A stretch of DNA of 40,979 nt, taken from the NCBI GenBank assembly GCA_003279935.1, contig QCGL01000014.1, forward strand, positions 1 through 40,979. Reading direction: 5' to 3'. This DNA comes from Prochlorococcus sp. AG-388-A04. GTDB taxonomy: Bacteria > Cyanobacteriota > Cyanobacteriia > PCC-6307 > Cyanobiaceae. Below, piece after piece: positions 28,191-36,861 of the stretch (its first letter is position 1; the number at the start of each line of letters is the position of its first letter). A program made the translations under genes and the position numbers. The notes below the pieces were generated by a model. That model made no database searches and had not been told where the DNA came from. It was given only the letters and a program-made list of their open reading frames with translations.

Positions 28191-28604
28191 TCAAGATTTA
28201 GTAGCAAATCCCTCAACCTCATTAAGATTTAATGTTTGTGATCTTTTAACCATATTTTCCTCAATAAAATTTTGTTTTTCTCTAAATAAAGGTAAAGATT
28301 TCATCTCAACCTTGGAGCCATCGTTGAGTATTAATACCATGTCTCCATAAGATCCGAACCCTCTTGGGATAGATCTTATCTCTTCAATATTACTTAAAGA
28401 TACTTGAGTTTTATTTTTGCCAAACCATCCTCCATCAATAGTTATTCTTTTATTAGTAATTTTATATCTTAACCATAAAGCTCTTACTATTGCAGCAAAT
28501 GTAAATGGAAGACCAAGGAGAGTTAAACCAGCAAATAAATTGATTATTAAATCACTTTTAGCTGGGCCACCCTCATAAAACGATTCTTCATTAATGTTAA
28601 TCAT
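28191..28604 (-). CDS. PH-domain (DUF304-like) membrane-associated protein
   Basis: 137 aa. One clear hydrophobic segment (about 20-45, LIINLFAGLTLLGLPFTFAAI) followed by a bacterial PH-like beta domain (YKITNKRITIDGGWFGKNKT, then SLSNIEEIRSIPRGFGSYGD). It sits between rnpA and yidC, as in many cyanobacteria. Its ATG overlaps the rnpA stop (ATGA, 28601-28604), so translation is probably coupled. The function is unknown; the position suggests a membrane-biogenesis role. Confidence 0.82.
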   Translation of the reverse strand: MININEESFYEGGPAKSDLIINLFAGLTLLGLPFTFAAIVRALWLRYKITNKRITIDGGWFGKNKTQVSLSNIEEIRSIPRGFGSYGDMVLILNDGSKVEMKSLPLFREKQNFIEENMVKRSQTLNLNEVEGFATKS

Positions 28605-28990
28605 TTAAATAAACCTGACTTAAAAATTAGGTATTGAAATTCCTCCAATAGATTTATATTATCATTGTAGAAATTACCAGCTTTAAGGTTAACAAGTAAC
28701 CAATAAGGTTTGTGGTTATTCTCTTGGTTGATATTTTTTAATAAACAATCCTGCAATATTCTCCTAAGTTTATTTCTTTCTACTGCTTTTTTTGATACTT
28801 TCTTACTTATAGTTATGGCAACTTTAAAATTATTTAGACTATGAATATTGTTATGGGAGATAAGAATTTTTGGATTTGATCTTGCTATTTTGAAAGTCAT
28901 TAATTTCCCATAATATTTAAAAGAATTTTTATGAACATAATCAAAAGCCCTATGACCTTTTAATCTCATAGTTTTGGGCAAGGCCATCAT
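28601..28990 (-). CDS. rnpA: Ribonuclease P protein component
   Basis: 129 aa, basic. The RNR-type motif is present as SKKVSKKAVERNKLRRILQD (about 78-97), after LPKTMRLKGHRAFDYVH. It assists RNase P RNA in tRNA 5' maturation. It begins 9 bases after the rpmH stop, and its own stop overlaps the next gene by 4 bases. Two ATGs in tandem are possible starts. The first one or two residues are uncertain. Confidence 0.94.
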   Translation of the reverse strand: MMALPKTMRLKGHRAFDYVHKNSFKYYGKLMTFKIARSNPKILISHNNIHSLNNFKVAITISKKVSKKAVERNKLRRILQDCLLKNINQENNHKPYWLLVNLKAGNFYNDNINLLEEFQYLIFKSGLFK

Positions 28991-28999
28991 AAAAAACTG

Positions 29000-29137
29000 T
29001 TAAACTGCTATTCTCTCTCTACCTCTTTTTCTTCTACTTTTAATAACTCTTCTTCCTGTGTGAGAACGCATTCTTACTCTAAAACCAGATACGCGTTTTC
29101 TTTTCCTTGATGTTCCGCCGAATGTTCTTTTTGTCAT
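29000..29137 (-). CDS. rpmH: 50S ribosomal protein L34
   Basis: 45 aa, translated by hand on the minus strand from the ATG at 29135-29137 to TAA at 29000-29002. The protein begins [20 protein letters not shown] and continues with [20 protein letters not shown], unmistakably L34. AAGGGG about 12 bases upstream may serve as a ribosome binding site. Classic rpmH-rnpA order; probably the first gene of the minus-strand operon leading to yidC. Confidence 0.97.
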   Translation of the reverse strand: MTKRTFGGTSRKRKRVSGFRVRMRSHTGRRVIKSRRKRGRERIAV

Positions 29138-29168
29138 TTTTTTTATTACCCCTTTATTAATTTATCAC

Positions 29169-29741
29169 TTAATTGATCAATATTGTCCAGCTTCCTAAAT
29201 ATCTTGAAGAGGTATCCTTTTGAGCATACTGACCATAAGAATGAAATTGCTTGAGACCAGACTTTTTAGGATTAAATATTTTTTTAAAAACAATCGCGTA
29301 ACTATCTTTATTTGAAGGTATTGGACTGTAAGGAAATATATCTAGTGATGAATTATCCTCATTTATCTCTATATCTGAAGGAATATCTTTTATACATTTA
29401 GTACGACCTTCAAAGCCTCCTATTTTTACTTTACATAAACTTACTTTATCTTTAAGATTTGAATCAAATGTTTTGGGAATTTTTAATGTAATTTTTAGAA
29501 GCCCTCCTTGTCTTTCAGAAGGTCTCAAAAAGAAAAAAATTGTATTTCTAAATTTTCTTTTATCCTCTTTTTGGTACCATTTTAATCTTCGATATCCTGA
29601 ATCTTGATCCCACTGGAATTCCAATCCTGCCTTAGCATCACTAGTTGTTAGATAAAATGGAATTGAAATTAACAATGGTGAAAAAAATAAAAGCTTTAAA
29701 ATTTTAAAATTTAAAGCAAATTTTGTTTGTTTGTTAAGCAT
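29169..29741 (-). CDS. Secreted DUF2808-type protein
   Basis: 190 aa. The N-terminus has a basic start, a hydrophobic core (about 17-31) and a probable signal-peptidase site after Ala38 (SDAKA-G). The mature part is about 150 aa, with motifs seen in the cyanobacterial DUF2808 family (FFLRPSERQGGLLKITLKIP and GLKQFHSYGQYA). Expected location: periplasm. Function unknown. Two cysteines (CKVKIGGFEGRTKC) lie 14 positions apart and may form a disulfide. It is 31 bases upstream of rpmH. Confidence 0.75.
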   Translation of the reverse strand: MLNKQTKFALNFKILKLLFFSPLLISIPFYLTTSDAKAGLEFQWDQDSGYRRLKWYQKEDKRKFRNTIFFFLRPSERQGGLLKITLKIPKTFDSNLKDKVSLCKVKIGGFEGRTKCIKDIPSDIEINEDNSSLDIFPYSPIPSNKDSYAIVFKKIFNPKKSGLKQFHSYGQYAQKDTSSRYLGSWTILIN

Positions 29742-29810
29742 TTTTTTAAGACTAACTAGATAATTTAGTACTTATATATCTAGTTTGAGGAGAAAATTAT
29801 TTTTATAAGA

Positions 29811-30194
29811 TTAACATCTATCCGCCCTTAATTTTGAGGCACCTCTTAAATAAGGATGATTAACAGATTGATCGGCAGTTAACAAAACTTGTGCCATTAA
29901 TCTAATACAAAAATCAACATCGTTTGGAACGTACATTTGTTGGCAGTCTAAGAACGCAACTGAATCAAGACTTTTACATTTTCTTGCAATGGAAGCAGGA
30001 AAACATGCATCTAAATCATTTGTCGCAGTAAATGTAATTGATAATAAATTATTTATAACGATATTATTTCTTGTAATTAATTCTTCGATTAATTCAATTA
30101 CAGCACTCTCGATTTCTTTTACTGAATTATCTTTTGCAGTGGTAGCCCCTCTTATGATTGTTAATTGGTAATTTCCTTTAAATTTTTCAATCAT
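29811..30194 (-). CDS. aroH: Chorismate mutase, AroH type
   Basis: 127 aa, the trimeric Bacillus-type mutase. IIRGATTA (13-20) holds the active-site Arg15, FPASIARK matches the FPAxAxR region, FCIRLM (95-100) holds Arg98, and HPYLRGASKLRADR resembles the VYLxxAxxLRPD end. It makes prephenate for Phe/Tyr synthesis. Near residue 86 a Gln (CQQM) seems to replace the catalytic Glu of the Bacillus enzyme (CMQEM), with a one-residue gap; this rests on memory alignment. It follows sppA by 7 bases on the same strand. Confidence 0.88.
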   Translation of the reverse strand: MIEKFKGNYQLTIIRGATTAKDNSVKEIESAVIELIEELITRNNIVINNLLSITFTATNDLDACFPASIARKCKSLDSVAFLDCQQMYVPNDVDFCIRLMAQVLLTADQSVNHPYLRGASKLRADRC

Positions 30195-30201
30195 ATCGAA
30201 T

Positions 30202-31011
30202 TTAAGGTTTATATAACCAAAGTATTTTATTAGATGAATTTACTTCAAAAAATATATTGTGAATAATTTTCTCTGCAATTCTACTCCCAGGTATAAGCCC
30301 TAATATTTTCTTTTTCTTCTTGCCAAAAGTTACCGGTTGTATTTTTGGATCGATTTTTACCATCTCTGCAGCAAGCTCCCTTGCAACAAACTCATCTCCG
30401 ATCTTATCAACTAATCCCAGATTTTTTGCTTGTGTTCCAGTAAAAATTCTTCCATCAGCAAATTTCTTTACATCTTCTACAGGTAAATTTCTACCTTCAG
30501 ATACAGCCTCTGTAAATTGTTTGTAACTCTCATCTATTAATCCTTGTAAGAGTTCTCTTCCTTCCTTACTTAAAGGCTTATCTGGTGAAAGGATATCTTT
30601 ATAAATCCCGCTTTTTACTGTCTCAAACTTAATACCAATTTTATTCAAAAGTTCAGATAAATTATTTCCTCTTATTATTACCCCAATAGAACCCGTTATA
30701 GTTCCTGGGTTCGCTACAATTTTGTCAGAGGCTACACCAATATATACTCCGCCGGAAGCTGATATGTTTCCAAAACTTGCTACGACTTTACAACCTTTCT
30801 CTTTTAGTCTTTTAATAGCAGAGTATATTTCTTGACTATCGCCGACGGTACCTCCTGGGGAGTCTATTCTAAGTATTAATGCAGGGAATTCTCTGTCCTC
30901 AATTTGTTTTAGAGATTTAAGGACAGAAACTCTTGTTAAACTTGTGATTGGCTCATCAATTACTATACGAGCCATTCTTTTTTTTGACTTACGTCTAAAA
31001 GGCCAAATCAT
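30202..31011 (-). CDS. sppA: Signal peptide peptidase SppA (S49, short form)
   Basis: 269 aa, the short single-domain form. RIDSPGGTVGDS (48-59), probable nucleophile Ser86 in NISASGGVY, GSIGVI, and probable general-base Lys138 in SGIYKDILSP. No clear N-terminal membrane helix is seen, only a basic MIWPFRRKSKKR start. It degrades cleaved signal peptides at the membrane. Possibly co-transcribed with aroH, whose ATG is 7 bases downstream. Confidence 0.9.
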   Translation of the reverse strand: MIWPFRRKSKKRMARIVIDEPITSLTRVSVLKSLKQIEDREFPALILRIDSPGGTVGDSQEIYSAIKRLKEKGCKVVASFGNISASGGVYIGVASDKIVANPGTITGSIGVIIRGNNLSELLNKIGIKFETVKSGIYKDILSPDKPLSKEGRELLQGLIDESYKQFTEAVSEGRNLPVEDVKKFADGRIFTGTQAKNLGLVDKIGDEFVARELAAEMVKIDPKIQPVTFGKKKKKILGLIPGSRIAEKIIHNIFFEVNSSNKILWLYKP

Positions 31012-31064
31012 TCTTTTAAGGTAAAAATTATAAATCTACTTTAAAAAGACTATCAGCAGAACTA

Positions 31065-32006
31065 ATGAATTCAATCCTAAATTGGTTTTTAATGATACTC
31101 CCTTTTGCTCTCTGGGGGACTTCAATGGCAGCTATGACCCCTCTAGTATCTAGTGCTGGTCCTGAGTTTGTCGCTTCATTAAGACTTCTACCTGCCGGGA
31201 TTCTTGTTCTTATTACAACATATTTACTAAAAAGAGATTTAAAAATTTACAAGTGTGATTTGAAATGGTTTTTGGTTTTTACAATCGTAGATGCAACTTT
31301 TTTTCAATTATTTTTAACATATGGGATATCTAAGACTGGTGCAGGTCTTGGCTCTGTTTTGATTGATTCTCAACCCTTAATGGTAGCAATCTTGGCAAGA
31401 GCAATTTTTGGTAATTTAATTAATCCAATTGGATGGTTAGGGTTACTTTTTGGCTTAGGTGGAATAATTTTTTTAGGAGTTCCAAAAGAACTTTTGGAAA
31501 GTTGGTGGTTAATGTCGGATAAGAGTATTAGTGATATTTCATTTAATGTAGGAGAATTATGGATGCTTGGAGCCTCTCTAGCAATGGCACTTGGAACAAT
31601 TTTGATAAGATTTACATGTACTAAAAGTGATCCAGTGGCAGTAACTGGATGGCATATGGTTTTAGGAAGTATCCCTCTTATTCTTAAACATTGCTTGCAA
31701 ACAAATTTTCAATTGGTACCAAATTGGTCCATATTTGAATGGGGATTGATGTCATTTGCAAGTATCTTTGGAGGTGCTTTGGCGTATGGTTTATTTTTCT
31801 ATTTTGCTAATAATAAAGAAATAACAGGATTTAGCACTCTTGCCTTTTTAACTCCAATATTTGCGCTCCTTAGTGGTGGTATTTACCTTAATGAAAGATT
31901 AACAACCATTCAATGGATAGGAGTGTTTTTTGTTCTGATATCAGTTTTCTTTGTCAGCCAGAGAAAGTCTATATGGGAAAATTCAAATAGTAATACTAAT
32001 ATTTAG
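31065..32006 (+). CDS. EamA-family (DMT) transporter
   Basis: 313 aa with about ten hydrophobic helices in two repeats. The first repeat is about 5-135 (PFALWGTSMAAMTPLVSSAG ... DSQPLMVAILARAIFG), the second about 165-300 (LGTILIRFT ... LTPIFALLSGGIYLNERLT, followed by a final helix). This is the drug/metabolite exporter (EamA) pattern. The substrate is not readable. It lies 29 bases upstream of a GT4 glycosyltransferase and then a GT39/ArnT-like enzyme, so moving a lipid-linked or small sugar metabolite is possible. It is divergent from sppA (53 bases). Confidence 0.85.
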   Translation: MNSILNWFLMILPFALWGTSMAAMTPLVSSAGPEFVASLRLLPAGILVLITTYLLKRDLKIYKCDLKWFLVFTIVDATFFQLFLTYGISKTGAGLGSVLIDSQPLMVAILARAIFGNLINPIGWLGLLFGLGGIIFLGVPKELLESWWLMSDKSISDISFNVGELWMLGASLAMALGTILIRFTCTKSDPVAVTGWHMVLGSIPLILKHCLQTNFQLVPNWSIFEWGLMSFASIFGGALAYGLFFYFANNKEITGFSTLAFLTPIFALLSGGIYLNERLTTIQWIGVFFVLISVFFVSQRKSIWENSNSNTNI

Positions 32007-32035
32007 TAAGTCAATAGGAAAATAGTTTTTAAAGA

Positions 32036-33109
32036 ATGCATATAGTTTTAATTAGTACTCCTATTGGTTTTTTAGGAAGTGGTAAAGGTGGTGGAGTAGA
32101 GCTTACTCTAAATTCTTTAGTTTCTGGCTTGCTTTTAAAAGGTCATACAGTTGATGTAGTTGCTCCAAATAACTCAAAATTGTTTGAAGTTAGCGAAAAA
32201 GCAAGATTACATTTTGTAGAAGGAAAAGACCAAAAAAGTTGGCAACATCAAGATTATTATTCGTCGGTAAGTATTCCTGATAATTCACTTTTATCAGGAA
32301 TGATTGAAAAGGCAATTGATATTGGAAAGAAAGCAGATATTATTTTAAATTTTTCATACGATTGGCTACCTATTTGGATGACTCTAAATATAAATATTCC
32401 AATTGCACATATTATTAGTATGGGTTCCGAAAGTTTTGTTGTAAGTAATTTAATTTCAAAGGTTTATTCCAAATTTCCTCATAACTTTGCTTTTCACTCA
32501 AAGATACAAGCATCTGATTATCCTTTTATTGAAAATCCAACTATTATTGGTAATGGATTTAATTTAGGTAATTATATATTTCAAGATTGTAAAAATGGTC
32601 CCCTAGGTTGGGTAGGAAGAGTAGCACCTGAAAAAGGTTTAGAGGATGCAGCATATGTGGCTAACGCTCTTGGCGAAAAACTTAATGTTTGGGGAATTGT
32701 TCAAGATGAATCATATGCATTAAAAATTGAAAAATTATGCTCTCCAGGGATTTTAAAATGGAAGGGTTTTGTAGAAACAGATGAGTTACAGAAAGAACTT
32801 GGAACTTGTAGAGCTTTACTTAATACTCCTAAATGGAACGAAGCTTATGGAAATGTAGTAGTTGAAGCATTAGCTTGTGGAGTACCTGTTGTGTCATATA
32901 AAAGGGGAGGGCCAAGTGAAATTATCCAGCATGGTAAAACGGGTTATCTAGCAAAACCTGATGATAAGCAAAGCCTACTAAACTACTTAAAAATTATTAA
33001 TAATATTGACCGAAAAAATTGTAGAGAATGGGTAGATAGTAATGCTTCTTCAAATATATTTGCTGGTAAAGTAGTGACTTGGCTTAATAAAGTTATTAAA
33101 GAATATTAA
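32036..33109 (+). CDS. Glycosyltransferase family 4-like
   Basis: 357 aa, GT-B fold. The N-terminal domain starts LISTPIGFLGSGKGGGVELT. The C-terminal donor domain has LGWVGRVAPEKGLEDA (about 195-210) and the retaining EX7E-type region EAYGNVVVEALACGVPVVSY (about 277-296), followed by GGPSEI. It probably transfers a sugar from a UDP- or GDP-sugar to a lipid or glycan at the cytosolic membrane face. It is the middle gene of a three-gene run with the EamA transporter and an ArnT-like protein (17 bases downstream). Acceptor unknown. Confidence 0.85.
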   Translation: MHIVLISTPIGFLGSGKGGGVELTLNSLVSGLLLKGHTVDVVAPNNSKLFEVSEKARLHFVEGKDQKSWQHQDYYSSVSIPDNSLLSGMIEKAIDIGKKADIILNFSYDWLPIWMTLNINIPIAHIISMGSESFVVSNLISKVYSKFPHNFAFHSKIQASDYPFIENPTIIGNGFNLGNYIFQDCKNGPLGWVGRVAPEKGLEDAAYVANALGEKLNVWGIVQDESYALKIEKLCSPGILKWKGFVETDELQKELGTCRALLNTPKWNEAYGNVVVEALACGVPVVSYKRGGPSEIIQHGKTGYLAKPDDKQSLLNYLKIINNIDRKNCREWVDSNASSNIFAGKVVTWLNKVIKEY

Positions 33110-33126
33110 AAACAAACTTACATTAA

Positions 33127-34932
33127 ATGATTTTTTTTAAGTTTAAAGAAAGGCTACTAACTTTTTTAGTAGTTTTGGTTTTTGGAATAATAATTTTTCT
33201 TTTAGGTTTAGGCTCTACAGGATTAGTAGATGAAACTCCTCCACTTTTTGCTGCCGCGGGGAAGGCAATGAGTGAATCTGGCGATTGGTTAACACCAAAA
33301 GTAAATGGTATTTTCCGATTTGATAAACCACCCCTTATTTATTGGCTAATGGGCTTGTTCTATTCCTTACCGAAAAACGAGATATGGGACAGCCTTGGAA
33401 CAATTTCAGCAAGACTTCCTTCGGCATTGGCTTCAATATTTTTGATGCTAATGATTGGGGATACAATATATTGTTGGCCTCAAAAAGGCGAGAGAAAATT
33501 AGCTACTGCGATAGTGGCATCTTTGAGCTTTGCCTTGTCTCCACTATTAATTGTTTGGAGCAGAACTGCGGTGAGTGATGCACTCTTATGCGGGAATTTA
33601 GGGATAAGTCTTCTTTTGTTTTGGAGAAGAATGGCTAGTAATAAAAAAGAAAAATGTATCTCTCCATGGGTTTTTCTGGGGCTTGCAATTTTAACTAAAG
33701 GACCAGTAGCTTTTGTCCTCGCAGCATTGACTATTTCATCTTTTTTATTAGTTCAAAAGAATTGGAGGGATTTACTTGACAAAATAAAACTTAAAAGAGG
33801 TTTATTAATTACAGCTTTATTAAGCTTGCCTTGGTATCTTTTAGAGTTAATAAAGGAAGGGAAACCTTTTTGGGATAGTTTTTTTGGGTATCATAATTTC
33901 CAGAGATATACATCCGTAGTTAATAATCATTCAGAACCTATTTGGTTCTTTTTATACATAATGGTTATAGGGTCATTACCATTTACTCCTTTTTTGTTTC
34001 ACGGAATATTTGAGGCTTTTAAAGACTTGAAAACTAGTTTTAAAAAAGATTGTATCCCTTCAGAAAGTTTATTTATTTATTGCTTATGTTGGCTAGGTTC
34101 TGTTTTTATTTTTTTTAGTATTTCTGCAACAAAACTTCCGAGCTACTGGCTTCCTGCCATTCCAGCTGTAGCAATTCTTACAAGTAATAGTTATACGAAG
34201 CTTCAAAACGAAAAAAAAGCCTTTTCATCTTTGTGGGTTATTAATCTTTTTATTCTGTTTGGGTTATCAATAGCGTTCTTTTTATCAAATATTTGGTTGA
34301 ACACAATAAATGACCCTGAAATGCCAAATCTTGCGTCAAACTTATTGAGTACCGGAATAATTCTTAAAGCAAAATTGTTTTTCTTTGTTTTTGCTTTCGT
34401 TGGAATTGTGTTATTCGTTTTTAGATTCCAAAATACTTTTCTTTATCTTCAATTATTACTATTGCTTGGACAAACTTTTTTGATGCCTCCAATCAGGAAA
34501 TTAGGAGATACATCTAGACAATTACCTTTACGTAATATCTCTAAGCAAATTTTAAATACTCGACAGGATGGTGAAACTCTCGCAATGATTGGCATAAGAA
34601 AACCATCATTACATTTCTACTCAAAACAGATAGTTTTTTATGAATCTAGAAATGTAGAAGGAGTAATTAATTTATCCGAGAGATTGAACTTTGATAGAAG
34701 GATTAATTTTCAGGACAAACCTAATTACGATAATGAATCCTTTTTGGTTGTCATAGATAAATATTCATCTAGTGAAGAACATTGGTCAAATATTAGTCAT
34801 CAAAAACTAGGTGTTCATGGCATTTACAATCTATGGAGGGTCAAAAAAAGTGATTTAAATGCTCAAGCAACTAATTTACTAAATAATGGTTTTGGAGCTA
34901 ACTGGAGAAATAAAAAAGTGGAAAAGTTTTAA
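33127..34932 (+). CDS. ArnT/PMT-like integral membrane glycosyltransferase
   Basis: 601 aa with about a dozen membrane helices in the first 460 residues and a soluble C-terminal part of about 140 aa. The first outer loop has VDETPPLFAAAGKAMSESGD (34-53, with catalytic-type Asp35-Glu36) and FDKPPLIYWLMG (65-76). These are the hallmark motifs of the GT39/GT83 families, which take a polyprenyl-phosphate-linked sugar to lipid A or protein outside the membrane. Probably modifies LPS or another outer glycan with the upstream GT4 gene's help (inference). It overlaps the next gene's stop by 4 bases on the opposite strand. Confidence 0.85.
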   Translation: MIFFKFKERLLTFLVVLVFGIIIFLLGLGSTGLVDETPPLFAAAGKAMSESGDWLTPKVNGIFRFDKPPLIYWLMGLFYSLPKNEIWDSLGTISARLPSALASIFLMLMIGDTIYCWPQKGERKLATAIVASLSFALSPLLIVWSRTAVSDALLCGNLGISLLLFWRRMASNKKEKCISPWVFLGLAILTKGPVAFVLAALTISSFLLVQKNWRDLLDKIKLKRGLLITALLSLPWYLLELIKEGKPFWDSFFGYHNFQRYTSVVNNHSEPIWFFLYIMVIGSLPFTPFLFHGIFEAFKDLKTSFKKDCIPSESLFIYCLCWLGSVFIFFSISATKLPSYWLPAIPAVAILTSNSYTKLQNEKKAFSSLWVINLFILFGLSIAFFLSNIWLNTINDPEMPNLASNLLSTGIILKAKLFFFVFAFVGIVLFVFRFQNTFLYLQLLLLLGQTFLMPPIRKLGDTSRQLPLRNISKQILNTRQDGETLAMIGIRKPSLHFYSKQIVFYESRNVEGVINLSERLNFDRRINFQDKPNYDNESFLVVIDKYSSSEEHWSNISHQKLGVHGIYNLWRVKKSDLNAQATNLLNNGFGANWRNKKVEKF

Positions 34933-35180
34933 CAAAGCTTTTTTTTAAGCATTTCATTCTTTAGGTCATCCAAACTACATTTATTCGGAATTTCGACATT
35001 ATTTAAATTATCTATTAATTCTAGATCTATGACAGAATCCTCAGCCAAAAAACTGAAAACCTCATTGATACTAATCCCCATATCGCGAGCCATTTCTGAA
35101 ATGAGCCGTAAGGTATCTCTTCTTACAGAGATTTTAAGATCCAGAGGGATATATTCATTTTTAGGATTTACTGACTTCAT
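34929..35180 (-). CDS. Small protein with ribbon-helix-helix-like segment
   Basis: 83 aa. LKISVRRDTLRLISEMARDM (about 14-33) followed by GISINEVFSFLAED resembles a ribbon-helix-helix (CopG/Arc-like) strand-helix-helix pattern: a short basic strand, then two helices joined by a Gly-Ile-Ser turn. The rest (about 50-83) is acidic then basic and unassigned. No toxin partner is adjacent, so a solo regulator is more likely than an antitoxin. Its stop overlaps the ArnT-like gene's stop. Seems a typical picocyanobacterial small protein. Confidence 0.6.
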   Translation of the reverse strand: MKSVNPKNEYIPLDLKISVRRDTLRLISEMARDMGISINEVFSFLAEDSVIDLELIDNLNNVEIPNKCSLDDLKNEMLKKKLC

Positions 35181-35292
35181 ACTCTAAATCTTAAGACATT
35201 ATGTAAATATCCGGATATATTATTTACAATAATCAGTAAATATGTTGTTTGCAATGAATATATCTGCTCATTTAAAGGTGTTATTTCTTATA

Positions 35293-36171
35293 TTATTGAG
35301 AAAAATTTATCAAATTCGCCAGAGTAGGAATCGTTATAATTGAGATTAATGTTGTTGTAAAAAGAATTGTAGCTGCAATCTTTTGATTTGTTTTATATGC
35401 CTCAGCCATCAAGATTGTTGATACAGCTGATGGTGTTCCTGCCTGAAGAACCACTGCTGATGTCTCGTTTAAGTTAAAGCCCAAGATCTTGCTAAATACG
35501 AATATAAATAAAGGGAAAATTAATAATTTTAAAATTATTGAATATTTAATCCCTTTATTCAAATTAAAAAATTTAGTTTTCCCATTTGTGATTATTCCTA
35601 GTCTTGTTCCAACAACAACTATCGCTAAAAATATGACTATTCTTGCTGGGATCCACAGATAATCTCCTAAAACATTTTCCAAACCAAATAGATATGCAAT
35701 CAAAACACCTACTATTCCTCTTGAGGCAGGGCTATTTAGTATTGCTTTTAAAAGTTCTTTGAAATTAAGGTTTGTATTAGAGGGTTTCCTTTTTTTGAGA
35801 AAGAAAGGCCCAAATATCCAAGCAAATAGAGTGGTTCCTAAATCGAAGCCTATCGTAAAATTAATAGTACTTGTTGGAAGGAGGGCTAAGGCAATTGGGA
35901 TCCCTAGAAATGAAGTGTTACCTATTAAACCAGCTAATTGTAAAGAGTAATTAGGTAGTCTTGTTTTAAATATTGAAAAATAATTAATTAGAACTATAAA
36001 AAATCCAATTGATAGAAAAGCAATTAAAGCAGTTTTAATTAAATCTAGATCAATTCCTTCTTTTAATAAAAGGCCCATTACACTCAACGGAATACCATAC
36101 TTAATTAGGGGTAAAGCGATAAGTTCTGAAAATTTAGGTTTTCTTTTTCCAATAAAAAAACCCAAAGTCAA
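35293..36171 (-). CDS. AEC-family permease (auxin efflux carrier-like)
   Basis: At least 292 aa with about nine to ten hydrophobic helices. The pattern (LIKYGIPLSVMGLLLKEGID; LAGLIGNTSFLGIPIALALLP; a central cytosolic break near residues 125-140; VLQAGTPSAVSTILMAEAYK near 245) is that of AEC/bile-acid-type secondary transporters. The first standard start codon is a TTG at 36171, which would cut the first helix. The frame continues upstream to a stop at 36214-36216 and encodes a further hydrophobic piece (INTIYDLFINIIPFL) with no ATG/GTG/TTG. The true start may therefore be an ATT near 36211. Substrate unknown. Confidence 0.72.
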   Translation of the reverse strand: MTLGFFIGKRKPKFSELIALPLIKYGIPLSVMGLLLKEGIDLDLIKTALIAFLSIGFFIVLINYFSIFKTRLPNYSLQLAGLIGNTSFLGIPIALALLPTSTINFTIGFDLGTTLFAWIFGPFFLKKRKPSNTNLNFKELLKAILNSPASRGIVGVLIAYLFGLENVLGDYLWIPARIVIFLAIVVVGTRLGIITNGKTKFFNLNKGIKYSIILKLLIFPLFIFVFSKILGFNLNETSAVVLQAGTPSAVSTILMAEAYKTNQKIAATILFTTTLISIITIPTLANLINFSQ

Positions 36172-36278
36172 GAAAGGAATAATATTTATAAAAAGATCGT
36201 AAATAGTATTAATTTATTTTTAATAAAATTATCTTACCTTTTAGGAGATATAGGATGAATATATATTTTTTATTTAAT

Positions 36279-36503
36279 TTAAATTATTTTCCAAATTGCA
36301 TTTTCTGGAATCAAGGGTGTCTTTTTAAAATCTTCAGGTTCTTTTGTAAGGACACGCCAATTTGGTACTCTACAAGTTACATATGATGGGCTTTCTATTA
36401 ATATTCCAGGCTTTTCATCAAAAGTGCAACTAAAACCCTCTTTCCAATATCCCCCTTCATTGAGACTTCCTTTAAACCAAACCCAGCATTTCGAAGATTT
36501 CAA
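36279..36503 (-). CDS. Small conserved-looking hypothetical protein
   Basis: 74 aa, Trp- and Cys-rich (KCWVWFKGSLNEGGYWKEGF, then TCRVPNWRVLT). No membrane helix or signal. The start must be TTG at 36503: a stop lies two codons upstream and there is no nearby ATG. Its composition is coding-like. It is followed by 107 bases of A/T-rich sequence. Function unknown; I recognise it only as the kind of small protein common in picocyanobacteria. Confidence 0.55.
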   Translation of the reverse strand: MKSSKCWVWFKGSLNEGGYWKEGFSCTFDEKPGILIESPSYVTCRVPNWRVLTKEPEDFKKTPLIPENAIWKII

Positions 36504-36588
36504 GACTTAAATCAGTTAATTGATTTATATTAGGCTTTATTTGAATGTTTTTCGAGTAAATTAATACTTTTAGATTAACTAATTATCA

Positions 36589-36861
36589 CTATCTAATATT
36601 TCGGGAATAATATATTTTTGAAATTAAAATAAGTATGTTTAGTATAAAAGTGATAGTGTTTGCTAGTAAAATTGGTAATGAAGATATTTTGTATCCATAA
36701 ATAATCCAAGACACTACGCCGCATAAAAACATTATTAAAGTAACTAAAGAGACATCCTCAGCTTTTTTCGTCTTTAAAGTTTTAATTAGCTGTGGGAGAA
36801 AAGCAGCTGTAGTTAAGATAGCCGCAATGTATCCGAAAGACTCAATATTTAAAGAATGCAT
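36589..36861 (-). CDS. SemiSWEET (PQ-loop) sugar transporter
   Basis: 90 aa with three hydrophobic helices (about 9-27, 40-57, 62-82). The Pro-Gln motif is in TTAAFLPQLIKTLKTKKAED, the standard SemiSWEET first-helix pattern. SemiSWEETs dimerise to form sugar carriers; the sugar is not predictable. Its ATG shares one base with the stop of the upstream peroxiredoxin-like gene (TAATG), so the two are probably translated together. Confidence 0.88.
   Translation of the reverse strand: MHSLNIESFGYIAAILTTAAFLPQLIKTLKTKKAEDVSLVTLIMFLCGVVSWIIYGYKISSLPILLANTITFILNILILISKIYYSRNIR

Noticed and set aside
35242..35343. A 33-codon plus-strand ORF starting with ATG, with a hydrophobic middle, overlapping the 3' end of the AEC permease gene
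   Set aside because: About half of it lies antisense to a convincing gene, and its C-terminal part reads like the reverse of that gene. No other support.
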